From assembly GCA_006176705.1 (NCBI GenBank), contig QRFJ01000057.1:62001-126000 (forward strand): a stretch of DNA of 64,000 nt. Reading direction: 5' to 3'. Position 1 is the first letter of the stretch, and each line of letters opens with the position of its first letter. The DNA comes from Cocos nucifera. Lineage: Eukaryota > Streptophyta > Magnoliopsida > Arecales > Arecaceae. Under the pieces are notes generated by a model that worked only from the letters and a program-made list of their open reading frames with translations, ran no database searches and had not been told where the DNA came from. Of this stretch, positions 52,501 through 61,500 are shown piece after piece. The position numbers and the translations under genes were made by a program.

Positions 52501-55500
52501 GAAGCCGAGCCACCTCGTTGTTAGCAGCTCGGAGTTGTTGCTCAAGCTTGGATATCCTCCCACACCAGCCCAACCGGTAGGTCTCATAGGCAGACTCGGC
52601 ATCGTACAGCTGCTTCTGGAGCACAGAAAATTTCTGAGACCAATCCCATTTGTACCGAACTTTGTCGGAAGACCATGGCAAACTTTCCTCCAATAGCAGA
52701 ATTTTTTTTCATCGTCTTGAGTTGAACTTTGAGGGAGCTGACCTTTGCAATTAACGCCCAGGATTTATCACTGGTGCTTTTCCTAAATTCGGCCAACTCT
52801 CTTTCGAAGTTACCTTTCTTGATGTTGAAGCTCACGAAATCTTTCATGTGTAATTTGCAAAGGCGAGTGACCTTAATCGTCGCCTCCGAGGCATTTTTTC
52901 TGAATCTCTGAAACTCGTTTTCCACCTTCAACTTCTTCAGGTGATGGATTCTCTTTAAATTTTTGATTATGAATCTCATAGGGATACCTTGAGATAGTGG
53001 CTTGATGTCAGTTGGAGATGACTGGCCTTGACTACGATCACTAGAAGGATTCTGAACAACATCCACCACGATACAAGTATAAAGGAAAGAAAGTTCATTT
53101 TCATTTCTCAAAATATTTAGCATACATCAAAAAAAAAAGAAAAAGTATAAGTTGACAAAAAATTTTTAGACCTCGGTCGGTACAGAAGCAGGCGAGGTCG
53201 GTGCATTCTTTGCAACTTCAAGCTCAGGGATGGACTCGGGAGCTCTGGCTACAGGTTCGGGAGCATCCGAGGTAGGTTCGGCAGCAGGAGAGGTAGCACC
53301 AGCGTTGGACGGACTAGCTTCTTCGCTGGGTTCGTTTGTCAGAAGGTCGAGGTCTACCTCTGGGAAGTTCTTCGCGATCCTCATGCAGATCTCGAACCCC
53401 TCTAAGAAAGCTTCCTGGACGAAAGCGATCTTGATATCCTCCATAGCTTTGGAAGACTTGAAGGCTTCGACAGCCCACTCCCATTCAACGCCAACCTCCT
53501 CTTCCAGCTTCTTCTCTTCTGCGAGAGTCAAAATAGCCTTCAGTCCCATAGAAGCTTCTTCTTCTCTCCGCAATGCCTCCCTAAGGCTCTCAATTTCTAC
53601 AGTTTGTATCTCGGAGGCCATCTTTAAGCAATCGACCTCGGTACGAACCCTCCGAGTCTCCGCCTGAGCCTTCTGAAGGGCTTTGGAAGCCTTGGCTTGG
53701 TGAAGATCAGTTGCCTTCGAATGGGCAAACAAGTAATGCCCCAGCTGCAGGATGAAAAGAAATTGAGTCAGAACTTCAGAAGTGCATCCTTCATTCGAAC
53801 CAATTCAGGAAAGTTGGTTACCTCAAGGTAGGCAGTGAAGGATTCATCAAATCTCTCCGCATTCTCTTTTCGGACCATTTTGTCAACAATGTGCGGGAGA
53901 ATGCTGCCCCGCGTCAGAGACTGGATGACCTTTCAGTCATCCAAAGAATCCTGCTCCTGGCCAGAGCTCTCGCTGCCAGAGCGCCCGATCTTCCTCTTGA
54001 CCTTCTTGATGACGGCATTTTTCTTCCTCTTCTCGACAACTTCCCCCCATTCAGGAGATGTGGAGGGAGCAGCTTCGTCAAGTAGGGCCGGACTTGGTGC
54101 TGCCGCGTCAGATTTCGGGACGGGCACTGCCTGGATCGGCATGGTCGGGATCGGCTCTTCGACACGAGCCTTCTTCGATTGCTCTCCGGCGGAGCTGCCC
54201 TTTTTCTTGAGGGACTTGATTTCCTTCACCAAACGGTTTCGCTCCTCGAGAGTCATTTCTGCGATAGAAAAAGTTAAAATCGTAAAAAGAAAGGAGACCA
54301 TGTACAATTGGCAGGTCGTGGAGGACTACCTGCTGGACTAAGAGGACCGAGACCAAGGTTGAATAAGGTCTGATCATCCAGGAGTTTAGAAATCGAGGGA
54401 GCTAAGTAGTTCTTTAGTTTGTCGACCGAGTCTCGATCTTCTTTCTCAAGCCCAAGAGCTCGACGGGTTGAATCCCTTATTTTCCCCCAAGAAGGAAGTC
54501 CTAGTTCTAAGGAAGGACATAAAACAAAAAAGAATTTCTCCTTCTAGTTGTGAATGGAAGAAAGGGCATCCTTGAGCAACCCCTTCTTGCTGAACTGGAG
54601 AGGCATATACCACCAATATTTAGCGGTCGGATGGTGTTTAAAGGTGAAGAAATTGCGGAATACAGAGATGGTAGGTCGGATGTCGGCCATAATATACAAA
54701 GAAAGAAATCCTATGACGAACCTAAATGAGTTCGGCGCCATAGCGGCAAAGAAAATATTTAAGAATTTAAACAAGTTAACTACAAAAGAGAGTATCGGTA
54801 GCCGGAGTCCTGCACGAAGGGTTTCAACATACAAACAAGCCCGGCCAGGAGGTGGGGAGCATGCTCGATCATTAGGTCTGGGGAGTTCGAGCTCATACTC
54901 AAAAGGAATTCCGAACTAGATCCTGATCAATGAAAGATCTTCAGGCCGAAGTTTGCAAGGGATGGTATCAGGAACAAAGGATGGCCGAGATACTTCTACA
55001 GGTTTGGGATTCTTATGGGGAGGATCCATCAATGCCAAATGAGCTGAACTTTCGGAACAAGTCGATCAGGATCCTTCAGTGGACATGTGGATCAAAATAA
55101 ATTGAAAAAATTTCTTCAAAAAATCAAGAAAAATAAGACTCAAGACTCTTTCGAAGAAACCGAATGGACAAAGATGCTAAAAGGTAGGAATAATCGAAAG
55201 GAGAGTTCAAGGACTGACTAAATCAATGGGGAAGAGTAGGAAAACAACGAGCTCAATCAAAATCAAGAAAGAGAACCCTCGAGAATCAAAGGAGATGACA
55301 GAAGACACTGGTACTCTAGAGCAGGAAAGAGATGAAGACCAGAAGGAAGAGAGAGGAGACTCGGACGAACTGAAATCCTAAAGAAAGAAGATGAGCTTAA
55401 ATAGCCGCAAGAGTCCGAGGCAGTCATGATTGTAGGTCTTCATTGACCAACCTCAGATTGACACGTATCTCTTTTATTATGGTAGCAAAGCGGCAACGGG

Positions 55501-58500
55501 CGGAACCTTTATTGCCCCGCACCTTGGGCGGCGCTTCGACGGGAGATTCAAAAATTCGTCTTTTTAAGTCAAGTCGTATTGAAGAAGCTTTGACGCCAAC
55601 ACAGAAAATGCCGAGACTGACTGTCCTGTTAGCGCAAAAAGAGGAAAAGAACTTCGGCATTCACATTCCTTTACTCTCTCCGAATTTCGAACTCGGGAGT
55701 AGGGGGCTTGTGTTAGGGGTAAACCTTTTCTTGCCGAAGTCCAACAAGATCTCAGGTAATATCATCTGGCGACAATAACCATGGCAAACTTCAATCAATG
55801 ACTCCAGAACCTATAAGGCATTACTGGTTTCACCCAAATGAGCTTGAACAGTGATGGTGACCCTCCAAGCAGTTGAGTGTTCGGTTTCAATGCAATCTGG
55901 CCAGCCGACTTTGAAATTGCTTGACCTCCTTCCCAACTAGAACCCGTCAGGGCTGTTCAATATTGGTTCGACACTGAATCGACAAAACTTCTTCCTGGAC
56001 GAACTTTTGCAATCTACAAAAAGTGGTGGACCTCTGCATTCTCGCACCAAGAGCTTTGAGTACGCAGGCAAAGGGGCCTCGTCTTTCTTTTATTAGCCTT
56101 CGGACGGTCCTGAAAATAGCTGAGCTCTAAAAAGAACGAACGAGTCACAAGAGTATCAAAGTCATCCATCCATCACAACTACCAACCAAATTCTCGCCAG
56201 TCGAACTCCCAATCGCCAAACAAACCTCAGAGAAGCTGAATTTCCTCCGGCCTCCAGTCTTCCGAACTCCTTCAGCAATGTGCCTTCTGGACTCCTCCGG
56301 GCCAGACTCCTCCGGTTGAACTCCTATCAAACTCCATCTAGTTGCCCAAAGGGTTTATCAGGGGCAAAATACCCCTCGTCGAAGTCCTTGACTACCGATC
56401 TCGTTCCTGCTGAGATTTGTCGATCTCCTCAGAGATGAGTTTATGCTACAGAACCTTCTGAAAGCACACCGAAGTTCGGCGGCATGATCTTGAATGATGA
56501 AGGAGAATTATTGCTATACTAATCCTATCCTATGACTGAAAATGAATAACAGGATTTAAGTCGTCCTCCTTCCAGATGAACTCCTCCTGTTGAACACCTT
56601 TCGGACGATCTCCTTCCAGTCGCCAGACAAGCTTCCTCCAGCTGATCTTCTTTTGATGGATCTCCTTCCAGTCACCAGGCAAGCTCCCTCCAGTCGACCT
56701 CCTTCCAGTTGATCTTCTTCCAGCCATCTAGAAGGATCTCGTCATTCACATGAATTTAGCCTACCAACTCAATACGAATCAATCTATATGCGGACGACCT
56801 CAAAGGAGTCCGAACCTCTCTGGAACTGTTGCGATTCGAAGCTCTTCATTACTAATGTCTACTCCCTCCGAACTTCAATTATTGAATTCCAATGGACTGG
56901 TGCGTCACGACAATGGACACCACCTTTCGTAACAAACTCTACGTGGCCTGAACGATCCACTACTAGATAGTTACGGCTGTCACCATCAGTTTGTTACAGA
57001 CTCCATCTATAAAAGGGATCCTTCAGATACGTTCTCTCTAAGCTCTCATTTTTCTTCTCGTTAGTCTGCTCCTAAATTTTCTGAGCACTTCATTTCTATT
57101 GGCCAGAAGAGCTGACTTGATCGTCGGAGGATCCTACCGGAGCCACCACCTCTGACTCCTGTTAAGATTTTGTTTTGCAAGTCGCCGGCGGTGATCACGT
57201 CTTCTCCAGCTTCAGCTCAGTTTCGACGTCAATCAGATTCTGCACCAACAAATATATTTTTTGTTGTTAATTTGTCATGTATGAAAGCTTAAATTACAGC
57301 CAACAGGATCAAAGCTGTGTCTTTGTTGTCTCTCTTTCTCTGGTCATGTGTAATCAATAATCATAAAAGCCTTTAGATCAGCTAATAACAAAAGAAGGGA
57401 ACGACTTACCCTCTTCCTACCAACACTCACATCAACAAACTCATGCAAGAAAATGAAGGAACAACATCTAGTTGGCCCTTTATAATACCACACCTGTTTC
57501 CGTAATAGATTCCCCTAATGCTAGACAATATGGAAAAGAAGAACATAAAAGGAAAAAAATATAAAGGAAGCAAATAAGAAGAAAAGGAAAGAAATAAAGG
57601 AAAGAAGAAGAAAAGGAAATAAAGAAAGGAAGAAAGGAAAGAAAGGAAAAAGAGAGAGAAAGAAAAGAAGAAGAAAAAGAATAGGTCAATTTAAGGCCTA
57701 TAGAGTTGGTTCTCATCTGAATATGTTTGTGTCCTTAATTTGAGGTGAGCCAAACCTATATGTAAGGTCCTTAAATTGTTTTGGACTAGAAAGACTCGCT
57801 CTTGGTCTATTTCTAGTTCAACATAAAGTCTCAAATGTTCGGTGCACCCTCTGCTGACCAGTCCAATAATATATATCCTCAAATGAAGTAGGGAAAGGGC
57901 GGTGTCAGTACACTTCAGTCATTTGAGATGGGAATGTTCCATGAGTTATTTTGACTTCAACTAATTGACGTTGGGCTTGGTTCTTAGCTGTCTGAACCAG
58001 CCTTGAATGCTGGGCCTTGCCCAAGAATTCAATTTCATGCCTAAAAATTCAAAACAGGCCTAGGCTAGGTTGGCCTCCCACAAGCTTGGACCATAAGCGA
58101 CCCCAAGCTTTACCAGTCACAGACAGAAGCATATTGTATGGATATAATGCAGATCTAGGGAAGAATTTTAGCATTGGCAACTCAAAATTGGGTGAAATGG
58201 AAAGAACAATTTAAATAGAAGAGCCTTTTATACATGATTCTTTATCAAATACCTATACCAGGCCTCATCATGCAAGCCAATGATTTTGATGGTTTTTCCA
58301 GATATATACCTTTTTTCTGTTTATATCTGAGAGTTTGCAATGTTAGGTTTTAGGGTTATAATTTACTAATTTTAATACTTATGGCTAAAATTCAACTATA
58401 TGCTAGATTAGTCTGTAACAGATAATTAAGAACAGCTGTGTAAGAACTTGCAATGTGCTTGTACTTCATTAGATCTTGTAAAAGAAATTATGTTTTCAGT

Positions 58501-61500
58501 ATGTGATGACTGAAGTTTTTAATACTTCTAGATTTAATTCATGACAAAAATATGCACAACATAAAGTTTCTTATTCTTGTTATATTGTTTGAATATGAAG
58601 GAACTTATAGTTTTTCATGGAAGAAATTTTTAACTTTAAAATTGTGGTGAATGTCTTTTAAGATGTCTAATTCATTAAATTTAAATTTAAAAGACTGGCA
58701 TTGTTAAATGTGAACCATTAAAAATGTGCTTGCAGTAACTCTAGTTAAAACACTTTTTTTCATTTTTCCCTAGTGCTAAGTGCCATTCTTTAAATGTGTC
58801 AAGTGCTGATAAGTGAAAATGATGTCATTGGGACATTACAACATGAAATGTCCAAGTATATTATATGTTGAAGTTTTGATTCGAGGTAAGCTTCGCGGAC
58901 TCGGTACCGGAATCTGTGCTAGCCGGCTGGCGGTATGGGTCCGTGTCAGACCGGACCGCTGCAAATTGACACAAGCAAAGGAAGCGAACCGGGAGGGGGA
59001 AAAAGAGAGAAATAGAGGGGGGGAGAAGGAGGGGAAGCCGTCGGAGTGGCCGCCGGACGACGCACTCCACATATGTGGTGCTATGGGCATGAAACAAGGG
59101 CAATAAGGGGAAGCCATTAGAGAGGCCATCGAGCGGCACACTCCACACGTTGCGCCGTGGGCGAGAAACAGGGGCGATGGTTTTCTTTCTAAAAAAATCT
59201 GAAAAAGGGTGAAGTCGGCAAATCCATTGCTGGCTTCACTATTTTTGATTTTTTTTTTTATGAAAAAAATAAAGCCAACAATGAGTTTGCCGACTTCACT
59301 ATTCATCGGTGTTTTTAAAAAATGTGATGAAGGAATAGAGGCGGTCAGCCTTGTTCAGCAACTGCGGCTCCGTCCACATGGTTTCCACTATCCGATGGCC
59401 ACGGCAGCCACTCGGCAAACTCCGGTGGCCTCTCCGCCGGCCGCACCTCTCTTCGGTACGTCACTTCCCTCTCTCTCTTTTTCACTCATTTAAAAGCTCT
59501 ATTGAGCGACAGTCGAGCTGCGGAGGCTTCTATAGCCCTCCAACGGCCGCAGCAGGCCACCAGCGACCTCTAAGGGCATCTGCTCTATCTCCCTCTTGTC
59601 CTCTCTCTCTCTCTCTCTCCCCCCCTTCGGTATACCACTTTTCCTGGCCAAACTGTCCCGATTTTCCACCGGTCTGGCTCGGTATGGTGTGTACCAGCCA
59701 GTATGAAATTCTTTGATTTGAAGTGAAGACATAGTTGAGTATATGTTTGGAGACTTCTTTCACAAATTCTTGGACCCTTCAAACTTGCAAGTGCATGGAT
59801 GTCATCATTAATTCATTATTGTAAGATATTGAGTTCTAATGAAAGTCTATACATCATTTTATTTATGATATGCAATACAGAATTGGGAATTATAAACATG
59901 TCGTTTGACCAATATCTACTGCATTTGATATAAGATGAGGGGATTGCCAGATCAGGAAACAGATTTCTAGCGTCTAGACTAATTTTCTTTGGTGGAACAT
60001 ATATCCTAGAACTTTTGTGCAATTCTGATGCAAGCTATGAAAGTTTAGATTTACATGTTTTATCTTATTTTGTTCCTATGTTCCTATTTAATATTCGTAA
60101 AAGAGTGAATATGAGGAAGGGCAGTGAAGAGTTACAGTTGATATGCTACTGCCTGAGTATATTGCTTTAGTTTAACTGTACATTTTACCTTTTGCATTGG
60201 AATGTAAGAATTTTAGTGCCTCCCTTATGTCGATTCCTCTAGATGTTCACCCTCTGGTATATGCCGATATGTATGGTGTTTTATTTTTAAGGATGTAGAT
60301 TTGTGGGTATCCCTGGCCTGTAGAGAGAGAGAGAGAGAGAGAATATTAGTGCCTCAAGGAATCTTATTTCTTTATACAAAGTTGAAGAACCTCATCATCT
60401 GAGTGCTAGGTTGGCTCTACTGCTTCTGCAGATGTATCATCTAACTTTGCATGCTCTGTACGTACAGCATTTTCTCGATCATTAGGTCCCTAGATATTGG
60501 CCATTCTAGGAATATATATATATATATATATAGGTGGATTAGGCTTCGATCGACTGGATCCCAGTCCATATCCGATCGGATCCTCAATCATTCGATCCGA
60601 GCGCGCCTGAAAAAAAGCTTGAAAAAAAAAGCCACGCCTGCACCTGAAAAAAAAAATTCAGTTTTTTTTAGGCGCCTTTAAGGTGCCTGAAAAAAAATCA
60701 GGAAAAAAAAAACTTGAAAAAAAATTCTGAAAAAAAGTCTGAAAAAAAAACTACAGAGAAAGAAAGAAAGAAATAAAAAGAGGGAAGGCGTCCCTCCCTC
60801 CCTCTCTCTCTCCTTTTTTTTCGTGTTTTTTTTTACAGGTTTTTTTTTTAGGCTTTTTTTTTTACAAGTTTTTTTCTGGCTTGGAGGTGCCTTGCCTTGA
60901 AAAAAAAAGTCTAAAAAAAATGAAAAAAAGCCTTAAAAAAAAACAGGCGTAGGTGCCGGCAAAAAAAGAAAGAAAGAAGGCGTCTTCGATTCCAAAGAAG
61001 GCGCCTTCTTCTTTCTTTGTTTTTTTTTTAGATTTTTTTTTTGAATTTTTTTTCATGTTCAAGTTATTTTTTGAATTTTTTTCAGGCTTTTTTTTTTCAG
61101 ATTTGGCTTTTTCTTCTAAATTTTTTTTTTCAGGCAGGTCTTTTTTTCTCTATTTTTTCAAGCGCAAGCGCGCGTCTGTTTTTTGCCAACTGGTGCGCCT
61201 TTTCAGGCGTGCGCTCGAAGATGCGCGCTGATCGATCGATCGGAGATCTGACCGGATATAGACTGAGCTCCGGTCGATTAGAGCCCAATCTATCTCTATC
61301 TATCTATATATATATATATATATATATATAGGGGTAAACTTGGATAAGGTCGAATGGATGTGGGCTTAGATCTAGTTGGGTCAAAACTAGACAATAAGAG
61401 CTCTACATCAATAATCCAAACCGTTAGATATGATCTACTACTTCAAAACTACTTGCATATCAAAAGTCATATGATTTGAAGACTTCTAGCCTATGCATTA

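Larger units (their letters stand above)
43534..57250 (+). mobile_element. Ty3/Gypsy LTR retrotransposon, Tat-lineage-like, 13.7 kb
   Basis: Two LTRs (43534-44971 and 55711-57250) start TGTTAGGG(G)TAAA and are flanked by a perfect 5-bp duplication, AATAT (43529-43533 and 57251-57255). A primer-binding site follows the 5' LTR and a purine tract precedes the 3' LTR. Internal order on the plus strand is gag, protease, reverse transcriptase, RNase H, a second archaeal-type RNase H, and integrase: the Ty3/Gypsy order with the extra RNase H known from Tat elements. It also has a tandem-repeat region and antisense reading frames before the 3' LTR, again as in Tat relatives. Stops and frameshifts in every domain make it non-autonomous now. 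It sits in sense orientation within tAPX intron 7. Confidence 0.93.
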
